Shown: one piece after another, positions 27,148-37,407 of the stretch
Numbering within the stretch: the first letter of the stretch is position 1
How the letters are laid out: each line of letters starts with the position of its first letter
Origin: Nitrospirillum iridis
GTDB taxonomy: Bacteria > Pseudomonadota > Alphaproteobacteria > Azospirillales > Azospirillaceae
Reading direction: 5' to 3'
Length of the DNA stretch: 64,000 nucleotides
Assembly (NCBI RefSeq): GCF_014205765.1
Contig: NZ_JACIIZ010000014.1
Span: forward strand, 143,606-207,605
Notes under the pieces: model-generated
Databases searched by the model: none
Seen by the model: only the letters and a program-made list of their open reading frames with translations
What the model was told of the DNA's origin: nothing
Translations under genes and position numbers: made by a program

Positions 27148-28056
27148 ATGGCATCGGTGCGGCGCGCTTACGTGGACGGGCCCCATGGGCAGATGCATCT
27201 GCGCCGGGCCGTGCCCCCTGGGGATGGCCGCCGCGACGCTCAGGGCAATACGCCGCTGCTGTGCATCCACATGAGCCCGATGACGGGACGCACCTTCGAG
27301 GCGCTGCTGGCCGATCTGGGCGACGATCGGGATGCCATCGCCTTCGATACGCCCGGCTTCGGCCAATCGGACGCGCCGGCGGCCCCGCCGACCATCGCCG
27401 ATTACGCGCGCGCGCTGGACGCCGGGCTGACGGCCTTGGGCGTCACCGGGCCGGTCGACGTGCTGGGCTATCATACCGGATCGATGGTTGGGGTTGAGAT
27501 GGCGGCCCTGATGCCCCAGCGGGTGCGCCGACTGACGATGATCTCCGCCCCCGTCCTGACGGACGAGGAACGGCGGCAGTTCAGCGCCTACTATCATGGC
27601 CTGACGATCACGGCCGACGGCGCCCACCTGGTGGCCCGCTGGAAAAGCTTCCTGTACCACCACACGCGGCCGGGCACGACGGTGGAGGACATCGCGGAGA
27701 AATTCCCCGACCTGCTGGTGGCCGGGCGCAAGGGCGAATGGGGCCACCAGGCGGCGTTCAGCCATGATTTGGCCGGACGGATGCCGGCGGTGACCCAGCC
27801 GGTGCTGATCCTGAACACCGGCGACGACCTGGACGTGCACACCCGCCGGGCGGCCGGCCTGGCCCCCAACAGCCGCATCCTGGAGGTGCCGGGCTGGGGT
27901 CACGGCTTCCTGGATCTGAACACTGGCGACGCCGCCGCCGTGCTGCGCGCCTTCCTGGACGCCGAGGGGGAGGCGCCACAGAGCCAGGTGACCGCCCCCG
28001 CCTCCGCGCTGGGGCCGCGCTACCCGCGGCAGGTCGGGCCCTTCGCCCCGCGCTGA
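27148..28056 (+). CDS. alpha/beta hydrolase-fold protein with His at the nucleophile position
   Basis: A 302-residue cytosolic protein with the alpha/beta hydrolase layout: LLCIHMSPMTGRTFEALLADL (HG-like oxyanion region), IAFDTPGFGQSDAPA, the nucleophile elbow, LILNTGDDLDVHT (acid) and VPGWGHGFLDLN (His). The elbow reads LGYHTGSMVG, so the third residue of G-x-Nuc-x-G is His, not Ser, Cys or Asp. The fold is well supported but the chemistry is not clear; it may be a lyase, a non-canonical hydrolase or use the neighbouring Thr/Ser. GGGAGG upstream supports the ATG at 27148. It precedes the SUF operon by 229 bases without evident relation. Confidence 0.85.
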   Translation: MASVRRAYVDGPHGQMHLRRAVPPGDGRRDAQGNTPLLCIHMSPMTGRTFEALLADLGDDRDAIAFDTPGFGQSDAPAAPPTIADYARALDAGLTALGVTGPVDVLGYHTGSMVGVEMAALMPQRVRRLTMISAPVLTDEERRQFSAYYHGLTITADGAHLVARWKSFLYHHTRPGTTVEDIAEKFPDLLVAGRKGEWGHQAAFSHDLAGRMPAVTQPVLILNTGDDLDVHTRRAAGLAPNSRILEVPGWGHGFLDLNTGDAAAVLRAFLDAEGEAPQSQVTAPASALGPRYPRQVGPFAPR

Positions 28057-28098
28057 CGCATCGGCCGTGCCCCCCGAAGGGGCTGATATCCCAAGCAA

Positions 28099-28121
28099 CG
28101 CGCGGCATGGCATGCCGCGCG
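28099..28121. terminator. perfect palindrome after the hydrolase gene
   Basis: An 11-bp inverted repeat (28099-28109 with 28111-28121) has a one-base centre and lies 42 bases after the hydrolase stop. It has no U-run; it may end transcription with Rho help or bind a dimeric protein. Confidence 0.4.
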
Positions 28122-28178
28122 CGGTGTTCGCATACCCACGCCGGGAGGCGATGGCAGGTTTGCGTCCATCTTCACCGC

Positions 28179-28207
28179 TTGACAGGGAAGATGGAGAGGC
28201 TACTTAA
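28179..28207 (+). promoter_or_regulatory. candidate SUF operon promoter
   Basis: A consensus -35 TTGACA at 28179-28184 is followed 17 bases later by ACTTAA (28202-28207), a weak -10. A weak -10 is common at promoters that need or respond to a regulator; the first gene of the operon encodes one. It lies about 80 bases before that gene. Confidence 0.45.
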
Positions 28208-28285
28208 AGGGTACTGATTTGGTCCGGATTGCCCCGGGCCGGGTCGGTGACTGTGACCCGGTAGCTTCACTGAGGGATTGGGCCG

Positions 28286-28765
28286 TTGATCCGGTTGAGC
28301 AAAATGACCGATTACGCCGTCGTGGTCATGACCACGATGAGCCAGGGCGAGGGCGGGACGCATACCGCCACCTCGCTGGCGGAGCGTACCGGCCTGCCGG
28401 CGCCGACCGTGGCCAAGATCCTGAAGCTGCTGGCCCGTGACGGCCTGATGGCCTCGCACCGGGGGGCCGCCGGCGGCTATAGCCTGGCGCGCGACCCGGA
28501 TGACATCAACGTCGCCCAGATCATCGCCGCCATCGACGGCCCCATCGCCCTGACCGACTGCGTCGACGGGGCGGAGGGCGCCTGCGGGGTGCAAAGCCTG
28601 TGCCCCCGGCGGGGTAATTGGGACCGGGTGAACCGGGCCGTGCGCACCGCCCTGGAAGGCGTCAGCCTGACCGAGATGTCGCAACCCGTTTTTCCGCAAG
28701 CCGTATCCCAGACGGCCGCGCCGCTGGCCCCCCGCCCCGCCCCCGTGGCCGAGCGGGTTGGCTGA
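28286..28765 (+). CDS. Rrf2/IscR-family regulator of the SUF operon
   Basis: A 159-residue winged-helix regulator. The N-terminus [14 protein letters not shown] and the recognition helix region [20 protein letters not shown] match the SUF-associated Rrf2 regulators. Three cysteines in [17 protein letters not shown] (spacing 7 and 5) should hold a [2Fe-2S] cluster, so the protein can sense cluster supply and adjust sufBCDSU expression. The initiation codon is TTG: GAGGGA lies eight bases upstream and the resulting MIRLSK start is the family norm. The C-terminal 35 residues are Pro/Ala-rich and variable. It is first in the operon, 29 bases before sufB. Confidence 0.92.
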   Translation: MIRLSKMTDYAVVVMTTMSQGEGGTHTATSLAERTGLPAPTVAKILKLLARDGLMASHRGAAGGYSLARDPDDINVAQIIAAIDGPIALTDCVDGAEGACGVQSLCPRRGNWDRVNRAVRTALEGVSLTEMSQPVFPQAVSQTAAPLAPRPAPVAERVG

Positions 28766-28794
28766 CGCCATCGAATTCGAGGAAGATCACACGC

Positions 28795-30279
<1,485 letters not shown>

Positions 30280-30333
30280 GGCCGCCATCCTCGCCCCTGC
30301 CCGTTACGAAATTCGGTTTCAAGGAAGTACACG

Positions 30334-31086
30334 ATGCTGGAAATCAAGAACCTGCACGCCACCGTCGACGGCAAGGAAATCCTGAAAGGGATCAACCTGA
30401 CCATCAACCCGGGCGAGGTGCACGCCATCATGGGCCCGAACGGTTCGGGCAAGAGCACCCTGTCCTATGTGCTGGCCGGCCGTGACGGCTATGAGGTGAC
30501 CGGGGGTTCCGTGACCTTCCAGGGCAAGGACCTGCTGGCCATGGAGGCCGAGGAGCGGGCGGCCGAGGGCGTGTTCCTGGCCTTCCAGTACCCGGTGGAA
30601 ATCCCCGGCGTGTCCAACACCACCTTCCTGAAGACGGCGCTGAACGCCGTGCGCAAGCACCGGGGCCTGCCCGAACTGGACGCCATGCAGTTCCTGAAGC
30701 TGATCCGCGCCAAGGCCAAGTCGCTGAACATGAACGACGACATGATCAAGCGCGCCGTCAACGTGGGCTTCTCCGGCGGTGAGAAGAAGCGCAACGACAT
30801 CCTGCAGATGGCCATGCTGGAGCCCGGTTTCGCCATCCTGGACGAGACCGACAGCGGCCTGGACATCGACGCCCTGAAGCTGGTGGCCGACGGCGTGAAC
30901 AGCCTGCGCGGCCCCGAACGCTCCATGCTGGTCATCACCCACTACCAGCGCCTGCTGAGCTACATCGTGCCGGACCATGTGCACGTCCTGGCCTATGGCA
31001 AGATCGTGCGCAGCGGCGGCAAGGAACTGGCGCTGGAGCTTGAAGCCAAGGGCTATGCCGAATTCGGCTCGCCCGAAGCCGCCTGA
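30334..31086 (+). CDS. sufC: Fe-S cluster assembly ATPase SufC
   Basis: SufC is the ABC-type ATPase that drives conformational change in SufBC2D. The 250-residue protein has Walker A GPNGSGKST, the Q-loop VFLAFQYPVEIPGV, the SufC-type signature VGFSGGEKKRNDILQM, Walker B with GFAILDETDSGLDID, and the switch His in VITHYQRLL. It is cytosolic, without membrane helices. It lies 54 bases after sufB and 12 bases before sufD. Confidence 0.98.
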   Translation: MLEIKNLHATVDGKEILKGINLTINPGEVHAIMGPNGSGKSTLSYVLAGRDGYEVTGGSVTFQGKDLLAMEAEERAAEGVFLAFQYPVEIPGVSNTTFLKTALNAVRKHRGLPELDAMQFLKLIRAKAKSLNMNDDMIKRAVNVGFSGGEKKRNDILQMAMLEPGFAILDETDSGLDIDALKLVADGVNSLRGPERSMLVITHYQRLLSYIVPDHVHVLAYGKIVRSGGKELALELEAKGYAEFGSPEAA

Positions 31087-31098
31087 GGGGTGCGATCC

Positions 31099-32493
31099 AT
31101 GGCCGCCATCGCCACCCTGAAAGATTTGTACGAGACCCTGAGCCCCGGCCTGCCCGGCGTCGGCGCCGCCGGCCTGGACCGGCTGCGCGCCGACGGCTAT
31201 GCCCGCTTCCTGGCCGAGGGCGTGCCCACGCCCAAGGTGGAGGGCTGGAAATACACCAACCTGCGCGACCTTGCCGGTATCAGCCTGGCGCCGGCGCGGA
31301 GTGCGGCCAACAGCGACGGTGCCCCCTCCGCTTGGGACCTGCCCAGCGTGGCGCCGGGCAAGACCCACCGCCTGGTGTTCGTGGATGGCGTGTTCAACGC
31401 CGCCCTGTCCGCCGTGGGCCCCCTGCCCGAGGGTGTGGCGCTGGACAGCCTGCGCGGCCTGATCGACGCCTCCCCGGCCTATGCGGCCGAGGTGCTGGAC
31501 CGCTTCCCCGCGCCCAAGGCCGACTCCGGATTACGCGTCGGTCCCAACCCCGGGCGCGGCCAGACGCAAGGCCTGGTCGCCCTGAACGGCGCCTTCCTGG
31601 CGGAAGGGGCCGTGCTGACCGTGGGTGAGGGTGTCAATCTGGCCCAGCCGGTGGAGGTCGTCTTCGTCGCCACCGCCGCCGACGGCACCTGGCACCCCCG
31701 CCTGTTGATCGACGTCGCCCCCGGCGCGCGGGTCACGGTGGCGGAACATCACGTCAGCCGGGGCGGCGGCGCCACCTTCGCCAACATCGTCACCGCCATC
31801 CGCGTGGGCGAGGGCGCGACGCTGCGCCACGCCAAGTTCCAGGAAGAGGCGGAGACCGCCCTGCACCTGGCGTCGATCACCGCCACCGTGGCGGCGTCAG
31901 CGACGTATGAGACCTTCGTGCTAACCACCGGCGCCCGCCTCGCCCGCACCGACGTGCAGGTCCGCCTGGAAGGCTCGAACGCCAGCACCCGGGTTTCCGG
32001 CGCCTATGGCGTGGACGGCAACCGGCATGCCGATTTCACCAGCCTGATCGACCATGTGTCGCCCAACTGCACCAGCCGCGAGGTGGTGAAGGGCGTCATC
32101 GACGGGCACGGTCGCGCCGTGTTCCAGGGCAAGATCATCGTGCGGCCGGACGCGCAGAAGACGGACGGCCACCAGCTGAACCGCGCCCTGCTGCTGTCCG
32201 ACACCGCCGAGATCGACGCCAAGCCGGAGCTGGAGATCTACGCCGACGACGTGAAGTGCAGCCACGGCGCCACCGCCGGCGAGCTGGACGAGGACGCGCT
32301 GTTCTACCTGCGCGCCCGGGGCATACCCGCCGACACCGCCCGCGCCCTGCTGATCGCCGCCTTCCTGGACGAGGTGGCGGAGGAGATCGGCGATCCCGCG
32401 CTGCGCGCCCATGCGACGTCCCGCATCCAGGATCGTATCGGCCGTCTGACGGGCATCACTGTGGACGCTGCTGACCTGGCGGTAGAGGAGTGA
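31099..32493 (+). CDS. sufD: Fe-S cluster assembly protein SufD
   Basis: SufD, related to SufB, completes the SufBC2D scaffold and is needed for iron entry. The 464-residue protein has VPTPKVEGWKYTNLRDLAG at the N-terminus and a right-handed beta-helix middle. The C-terminal core has RGVFQGKIIV-like GRAVFQGKIIVRPDAQKT, the LLLSDTAEIDAKPELEIYAD segment and DVKCSHGATAGELDEDALFY, with conserved Cys and His. The ATG at 31099 has GAGGGG nine bases upstream; a GTG nine bases earlier is less likely. It sits directly between sufC and sufS. Confidence 0.96.
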   Translation: MAAIATLKDLYETLSPGLPGVGAAGLDRLRADGYARFLAEGVPTPKVEGWKYTNLRDLAGISLAPARSAANSDGAPSAWDLPSVAPGKTHRLVFVDGVFNAALSAVGPLPEGVALDSLRGLIDASPAYAAEVLDRFPAPKADSGLRVGPNPGRGQTQGLVALNGAFLAEGAVLTVGEGVNLAQPVEVVFVATAADGTWHPRLLIDVAPGARVTVAEHHVSRGGGATFANIVTAIRVGEGATLRHAKFQEEAETALHLASITATVAASATYETFVLTTGARLARTDVQVRLEGSNASTRVSGAYGVDGNRHADFTSLIDHVSPNCTSREVVKGVIDGHGRAVFQGKIIVRPDAQKTDGHQLNRALLLSDTAEIDAKPELEIYADDVKCSHGATAGELDEDALFYLRARGIPADTARALLIAAFLDEVAEEIGDPALRAHATSRIQDRIGRLTGITVDAADLAVEE

Positions 32494-32497
32494 GCTT

Positions 32498-33760
32498 ATG
32501 GACACCCGCCTAAGCAACGCCCCGTTTGACGTGGAGAAGATCCGCCAGGACTTCCCCATCCTGACGCGCCTGGTGCATGAAAAGCCGGGCCGCCCGGGCA
32601 AGTCCCTGGTCTATCTGGACAATGCCGCCAGCGCCCAGAAGCCGCGCGCCGTGATCGACGCCATGGCCAATTTCATGGCGCACGACTACAGCAACGTCCA
32701 TCGCGGCGTGCACTACCTCTCCCAGGTCGCGACCACCCTCTATGAGGCGACGCGCGACAAGACGGCCACGTTCCTGAACGCGCCCTCCCGCGACACCATC
32801 GTCTTCACCCGCAGCGCCACCGAGGCCTTCAACCTGGTGGCCAGCAGCTGGGGCGGCACCCACCTGACGGCGGGTGACGAGATCATCCTGAGCGTGATGG
32901 AGCACCACGCCAACATCGTGCCGTGGCAGCTGCTGCGCGCCCGCACCGGCATCGTCATCAAGGTGGCGCCCGTGCTGGACGACGGCACGCTGGACCTGGA
33001 CGCGCTGGCCGACCTGCTGAAAAGCCCCAAGGTCAAGCTGGTGTCCATCACCCACGGCAGCAACGTGCTGGGCACGGTGACCCCGGCGGCGGAGATCGCC
33101 CGCATGGCCCACGCGGCCGGCGCCAAGGTGCTGTTCGACGGCAGCCAGGCGGCGGTGCACATGCCGGTGGACGTGCAGGCCATCGACGCCGACTTCTACA
33201 TCATGACCGGGCACAAGCTGTACGGCCCCACCGGCTTCGGCGTGCTGTACGGCAAGGCGGAGATCCTGGAGTCCATGCCCCCCTATCAAGGCGGCGGCGA
33301 CATGATCCAGTCCGTCAGCTTCGAGGAGACCACCTTCCGCGAGGTGCCGCACCGGTTCGAGGCCGGGACGCCGCCCATCGTGGAAGGCATCGGCTTCGGC
33401 GCCGCCATCGACTATGTGACGGCACTGGGCATGGGCGCCATCCACGCCCATGAGCAGCGCCTGCTGGCCTACGCCACGGAGAAGCTGCGGGCCATCGATG
33501 GCCTGCGCCTGATCGGCACCTCGCCCACCAAGGCGGCCATCCTGTCCTTCACCATCGACGGCGTGCACCCCCATGACATCGGGACGCTGGTGGACCGGGC
33601 CGGCGTGGCGGTGCGGGTGGGCCGGCATTGCGCCGAGCCGCTGATGGAGCGCTTCGGCGTGGGCGCCACGGCCCGCGCCAGCTTCGCCCTGTACAACACG
33701 GAAGCCGAGGCCGACGCCCTGGTCGACGCGGTCCGGGCCGTGAGGGAGTTCTTCAACTGA
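32498..33760 (+). CDS. sufS: cysteine desulfurase SufS
   Basis: SufS is a PLP enzyme that removes sulfur from cysteine as a persulfide. The 420-residue protein shows the class V aminotransferase pattern: YLDNAASAQKPRAVIDAM, HRGVHYLSQVATTLYE, VMEHHANIVPW, DGSQAAVHMPVD, the PLP lysine in TGHKLYGPTG, and the catalytic cysteine in RVGRHCAEPLMERFGV. Its partner acceptor in this operon is SufU, and no sufE is present. The stop codon overlaps the sufU start (TGATG), suggesting coupled synthesis of enzyme and acceptor. Confidence 0.97.
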   Translation: MDTRLSNAPFDVEKIRQDFPILTRLVHEKPGRPGKSLVYLDNAASAQKPRAVIDAMANFMAHDYSNVHRGVHYLSQVATTLYEATRDKTATFLNAPSRDTIVFTRSATEAFNLVASSWGGTHLTAGDEIILSVMEHHANIVPWQLLRARTGIVIKVAPVLDDGTLDLDALADLLKSPKVKLVSITHGSNVLGTVTPAAEIARMAHAAGAKVLFDGSQAAVHMPVDVQAIDADFYIMTGHKLYGPTGFGVLYGKAEILESMPPYQGGGDMIQSVSFEETTFREVPHRFEAGTPPIVEGIGFGAAIDYVTALGMGAIHAHEQRLLAYATEKLRAIDGLRLIGTSPTKAAILSFTIDGVHPHDIGTLVDRAGVAVRVGRHCAEPLMERFGVGATARASFALYNTEAEADALVDAVRAVREFFN

Positions 33761-34230
33761 TGTTCGACGATCTGCGCGACCTGTACCAGGAGGTGATCCT
33801 GGACCATGGCAAGCACCCCCGGAACTTCGGCAAGCCGGAGAGCTTCAACCGCATGGCCCGGGGCGAGAACCCGCTGTGCGGCGACAAGATCAACGTCTAC
33901 CTGACCATCGACGCCGACGGCCGGGTGGCGGACGCCCATTTCGACGGCCGCGGCTGCGCCATCAGCCAGGCCAGCGCCTCGCTGATGACGGAGACGCTGA
34001 AAGGCAAGACCGAGGTGGAGGCCGAGGCGCTGTTCGGCCACTTCCACGATCTGTGCACCAAGGATGACCATGAGCACACCGACCACGGGCCCCTGGATCC
34101 GGAAGCGGTGGAACGGCTGGACGTGCTGTCGGGCGTGCGGGAATTCCCCATGCGCGTGAAGTGCGCGACCCTGGCCTGGCACACCATGCACGCCGCCATC
34201 AGCGGCGACGAAAAGACGACGACGGAGTGA
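33760..34230 (+). CDS. sufU: SufU-type sulfur acceptor/Fe-S assembly protein
   Basis: A 156-residue IscU-fold protein of the SufU branch, which takes sulfur from SufS by a zinc-dependent ligand swap. The three cysteine sites are present in NPLCGDKIN (with Asp), FDGRGCAISQAS and RVKCATLAWH. Between the second and third sites it has an extra loop LCTKDDHEHTDHGPLD rich in Cys and His that I do not recognise from Bacillus SufU and that might bind metal. The start ATG shares one base with the sufS stop. No other sufE-like gene is in the operon, so SufU is probably the working acceptor. Confidence 0.93.
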   Translation: MFDDLRDLYQEVILDHGKHPRNFGKPESFNRMARGENPLCGDKINVYLTIDADGRVADAHFDGRGCAISQASASLMTETLKGKTEVEAEALFGHFHDLCTKDDHEHTDHGPLDPEAVERLDVLSGVREFPMRVKCATLAWHTMHAAISGDEKTTTE

Positions 34231-34235
34231 GCGAG

Positions 34236-34628
34236 ATGTCTGGAGCCACGGAACGCCCCATCGCGCCGGATGTTTCCATGGGGGCGCCGGCCACCATCGC
34301 CGACGAGGACAGGCTGCCCGCCGACGCGCCCCTGGGGGACCGCGTGACGGAGGCGCTGAAGACCGTCTACGACCCGGAAATCCCGGTGAACATCTATGAG
34401 CTGGGCCTGATCTACCGCTGCGACATCGACGCGGACGGCCAGGTCCAGATCGACATGACCCTGACCGCCCCGGGCTGCCCGGTGGCGGGCGAGATGCCGG
34501 GCCAGGTGCAGGGCGTCGTCGCCGGTGTCGACGGGGTCAAGGACGTGACCGTGAACCTGGTGTGGGAACCGGCCTGGAACCCCAGCCTGATGTCCGATGA
34601 GGCGCGCGTCGCCCTCAACATGTTCTGA
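34236..34628 (+). CDS. DUF59/MIP18-like Fe-S assembly factor (SufT type)
   Basis: A 130-residue protein with an N-terminal 35-residue variable region and a DUF59 domain: ALKTVYDPEIPVNIYELGL, DMTLTAPGCPVAGEMP and TVNLVWEPAWNPSLMSDEAR. Such proteins, called SufT or YitW/PaaD-like, help mature Fe-S proteins, and the domain matches eukaryotic MIP18 of the cytosolic assembly pathway. The Cys in APGCP is the conserved one. It follows sufU by 5 bases and precedes sufA by 19 bases, which supports a role in cluster delivery. Confidence 0.93.
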   Translation: MSGATERPIAPDVSMGAPATIADEDRLPADAPLGDRVTEALKTVYDPEIPVNIYELGLIYRCDIDADGQVQIDMTLTAPGCPVAGEMPGQVQGVVAGVDGVKDVTVNLVWEPAWNPSLMSDEARVALNMF

Positions 34629-34647
34629 TGAGCGGGTGGAGGTGGAT

Positions 34648-34995
34648 ATGAGCAAGATCGAACGCAAGAAGGCCATGAGCCTGACCGATGCCGCCGCGAC
34701 GCGGGTGAAGGAGATCATGGCCCAGCGCGAGACGCCGGCCGTGGGCCTGCGCGTCGGCGTGAAGGCGCGCGGCTGCTCCGGCCTCAGCTACTTCGTCGAA
34801 TACGCCGACGCCAAGAAGCCGTTCGAGGAGGTGGTGGAGGAAAAGGGCGTCACCCTGCTGCTGGACCCCGCCTCCACCATGTTCCTGCTGGGCACGGAAA
34901 TGGATTACGTGGAGGACAAGTTCCAGTCGGGCTTCGTCTTCACCAACCCCAATGAAAAGGGGCGCTGCGGCTGCGGCGAGAGCTTCACCGTCTGA
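34648..34995 (+). CDS. sufA: A-type Fe-S carrier protein (SufA/IscA family)
   Basis: A 115-residue carrier that passes Fe-S clusters to target enzymes. The three conserved cysteines are in KARGCSGLSYFVEY and GRCGCGESFTV (C-x-C near the C-terminus). The phrase TEMDYVEDKFQSGFVFTNPN is typical of A-type carriers. GGAGGTGG sits before the ATG at 34648. It is last in the SUF operon, followed by a 15-bp terminator stem. SufA is chosen over IscA or ErpA from its operon context. Confidence 0.95.
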   Translation: MSKIERKKAMSLTDAAATRVKEIMAQRETPAVGLRVGVKARGCSGLSYFVEYADAKKPFEEVVEEKGVTLLLDPASTMFLLGTEMDYVEDKFQSGFVFTNPNEKGRCGCGESFTV

Positions 34996-35035
34996 CCGGC
35001 CGCCGCCGGTTCTATCCACCAATCATCCATCTTGG

Positions 35036-35080
35036 CGCCAAGGGCGCGGCGGGTCCCCCCCTGCCGCGCCCTTGGCGTTT
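35036..35080 (+). terminator. SUF operon terminator
   Basis: A perfect 15-bp stem (35036-35050 with 35063-35077) with a 12-base loop is followed by TTTA, 40 bases after the sufA stop. Confidence 0.88.
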
Positions 35081-35397
35081 ACACGCCCGGCGGATCGCCG
35101 CCCAGCCCCGCCGCCGGCATTATTAAAGTTGGTTTCTTAATTACCCCCCAGAAGGCCCGATGATCACTTTTGATCACAAATGATGGATCACCATCCTATC
35201 CTTTTGGACAAGATATACTTCAGTTTTGCAGACGAACCTTTGATCAGCGCCGCGCCGCGCTCAAACTATACGGAAGATCAGCGCCAACGCCGCCGCCATT
35301 ACTTCATCTTCCCGGCCACGCTAACGTCTGCTTAATCAATCCGCGTCATGGTGTCGCAGTCCGGACATAAATCCGCCGCTGGAATTGGGAGACACTG
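35081..35397 (+). promoter_or_regulatory. AT-rich upstream region of the chemoreceptor gene
   Basis: This 317-base stretch has no gene and is much lower in GC than the rest of the window. TGATCAC occurs at 35161-35167 and 35171-35177, and a related GGATCAC at 35185-35191. AGATATACTT (35210-35219) offers a TATACT -10 without a matching -35. The region most likely holds the regulated promoter of the methyl-accepting protein; I see no sigma-54 or flagellar sigma-28 consensus. Confidence 0.45.
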
Positions 35398-37089
35398 ATG
35401 ATCCGCTGGTTCGCTAATTTGAAGCTTATTGTGAAGCTGGCCATTCCCCTGTGCCTGATCGCGGCGGTGGCCGTGGTGATCGTCATCATGGCCCGCAACG
35501 GCCTGAACGAGCTGAACGACGCCACCAACCATGTCATTGAGGTCGACGCGCGCCGCCAGGCGCTGGCGCTGGAGACGCAAGGCCTGCTGAATGGCGCCAC
35601 CGTCGACGCCAAGAACATGATCCTGGTGGAAAGCGACTTCAGCAAATTCGAGAAAACCTATCGCGAAAAGATCGCCAAGGCCCAGGGCAACGTCGACACG
35701 CTGATCAGCCTGGCCGACACGCCGGAACGCCGGGCCATCAACCAGAACCTGAAGCAGGTGCTGGAGGCGTACATCGCCGCAAATGAACCCTCGGTCGAGG
35801 CGGCACGGCGTAACGACGACGCCACCGCCGCCAAAATCTCCATGGGCACCGCCCGCGATGCCCGCGTCGCCATGATGGACGCCCTGCAGAAGCGGGTGGA
35901 GGCCAATGGTGCGGCCATGGACAAGGCCAAGGTCGACACCGACGTCATTACCGACAACGTCAGCCACACCCTGATGGTTCTGGCCGTCGTCAGCCTGACC
36001 GCCAGCTTCGGCCTGATGGCCGCCATCGTCATCTTCCTGACCGTCCGCCCCATCAACCGTATCACCACCGCCATGACCGCCATCGCCGACGGCAAGCTGG
36101 AGACCGAAGTGACGGGTGCCGACCGCCGGGACGAGGTGGGCGCCGTGGCCAAGGCCCTGCTGATCTTCAAGGACAACGCCCTGGCCGTGCGCCGGCTGGA
36201 GGCGGAGCAGGCGGGTGCCAAGGCCCGCGCCGAGGCGGAGAAGCGCCAGGCCATGGAACGGCTGGCCGGCGATTTCGAGCGCACAGTCATGGGCGTGGTG
36301 AATGGTGTCACGACCTCCTCCACCGAAATGCAGCAGGCGGCGCAGTCCCTGTCCGCCACGGCCGAACAGACGACCCGCCAGGTGACCTCGGCCGCCAGCG
36401 CGGTGGAACAGGCGTCGCAGAGCGTGCACACCGTGGCCGCCGCCGCGGAGGAACTGAGCGCCTCGATCAATGAGATCGGCCAGCAGGTGGCCCGGTCCAC
36501 CGCCATCGCCGGCGGCGCCGTCGACGAGGCCCAGCGGACCCAGGCCAAGGTCGAGTCCCTGGTGCAGGCCGCCAACCGCATCGGCGAGGTCATGACCCTG
36601 ATCTCCACCATCGCCGGCCAGACCAACCTGTTGGCGCTGAACGCCACCATCGAGGCGGCGCGGGCCGGTGACGCCGGCAAGGGCTTCGCCGTCGTGGCCA
36701 GCGAGGTGAAGAGCCTGGCCAACCAGACGGCCAAGGCGACGGAGGAGATTTCGGCCCAGATCAGCGCCATCCAGGCCGCCACCGGCGACACCGCCGCCTC
36801 CATCAGCGCCATCGCCGGCACCATCACCCAGATCAATGAGATCGCCAGCGCCATCGCCTCGGCGGTGGAGGAGCAGGGGGCCGCCACGCGGGAAATCGCC
36901 AGCAACGTGCAGCAGGCCGCCGTGGGCACCACCGAGATCGCGTCGAACATCACCGGCGTCACCGAAGCGGCGGTGCACACCGGTGGGGCGGCCGATCAGA
37001 TGCTGGGCACGGCGGGCCGCCTGTCCAGCGACGCCGGCGCCCTGCGCACGCAGGTCGACAACTTCCTGTCGGTGCTGCGCGCCGCCTGA
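35398..37089 (+). CDS. methyl-accepting chemotaxis protein
   Basis: A 563-residue chemoreceptor. Membrane helix 1 is at about residues 8-31 ([20 protein letters not shown]). A roughly 155-residue periplasmic sensing domain of mostly helical character follows, then helix 2 at about 192-213 and a HAMP domain ([20 protein letters not shown]). The cytoplasmic signalling hairpin tip reads [20 protein letters not shown] with [20 protein letters not shown]. Glu/Gln/Ala-rich methylation regions flank the tip. The C-terminus LSVLRAA lacks the NWETF-like tether for CheR. The ligand is unknown. It is transcribed alone, between terminators. Confidence 0.93.
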   Translation: MIRWFANLKLIVKLAIPLCLIAAVAVVIVIMARNGLNELNDATNHVIEVDARRQALALETQGLLNGATVDAKNMILVESDFSKFEKTYREKIAKAQGNVDTLISLADTPERRAINQNLKQVLEAYIAANEPSVEAARRNDDATAAKISMGTARDARVAMMDALQKRVEANGAAMDKAKVDTDVITDNVSHTLMVLAVVSLTASFGLMAAIVIFLTVRPINRITTAMTAIADGKLETEVTGADRRDEVGAVAKALLIFKDNALAVRRLEAEQAGAKARAEAEKRQAMERLAGDFERTVMGVVNGVTTSSTEMQQAAQSLSATAEQTTRQVTSAASAVEQASQSVHTVAAAAEELSASINEIGQQVARSTAIAGGAVDEAQRTQAKVESLVQAANRIGEVMTLISTIAGQTNLLALNATIEAARAGDAGKGFAVVASEVKSLANQTAKATEEISAQISAIQAATGDTAASISAIAGTITQINEIASAIASAVEEQGAATREIASNVQQAAVGTTEIASNITGVTEAAVHTGGAADQMLGTAGRLSSDAGALRTQVDNFLSVLRAA

Positions 37090-37115
37090 CATCGCCATCC
37101 ACCCACGGTCAGGGA

Positions 37116-37155
37116 AAGGGGCCCGGCTGGCAACAGCCGGGCCCTTCGTCTTTTC
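37116..37155 (+). terminator. terminator of the chemoreceptor gene
   Basis: An 11-bp stem (37119-37129 with 37134-37144) with a GCAA tetraloop is followed by TTCGTCTTTTC, 30 bases after the chemoreceptor stop. Confidence 0.88.
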
Positions 37156-37407
37156 AGGCCTCGCCACCGGCGCGCACGGTCGGACGGTCGCATCGGAGCC
37201 ATGAGCCATGCGCCGGAACGCGACACCCCCGGCACGAGATTCTGACTCGTGCCGCTGCGGCCCGCCACGGCGGGCGCCGGAGCTTGCGGGGGTGCGGAGC
37301 GGACTGGAAGGCGAGGAGGCCAAGCGACCGCATGGTGGCACCCGGCGATTGAGGGTCGTCTTGCGGGCGGGGACCTGATCGTTGACAGGCACCAAGCGGC
37401 GCCCGGA
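37156..37407. other. structured intergenic region between convergent genes
   Basis: No gene is seen in this 252-base stretch between the chemoreceptor and the convergent cassette gene. A 9-bp hairpin (37230-37238 with 37246-37254; CGGCACGAG/CTCGTGCCG) and a GCCCGCC/GGCGGGC hairpin at about 37261-37275 follow each other. They could end transcription of the leftward cassette. Confidence 0.4.

Noticed and set aside
37230..37290. A tRNA-like or attachment site in the gap after the chemoreceptor
   Set aside because: The hairpins do not form a cloverleaf, and there is no integrase or direct-repeat boundary nearby.
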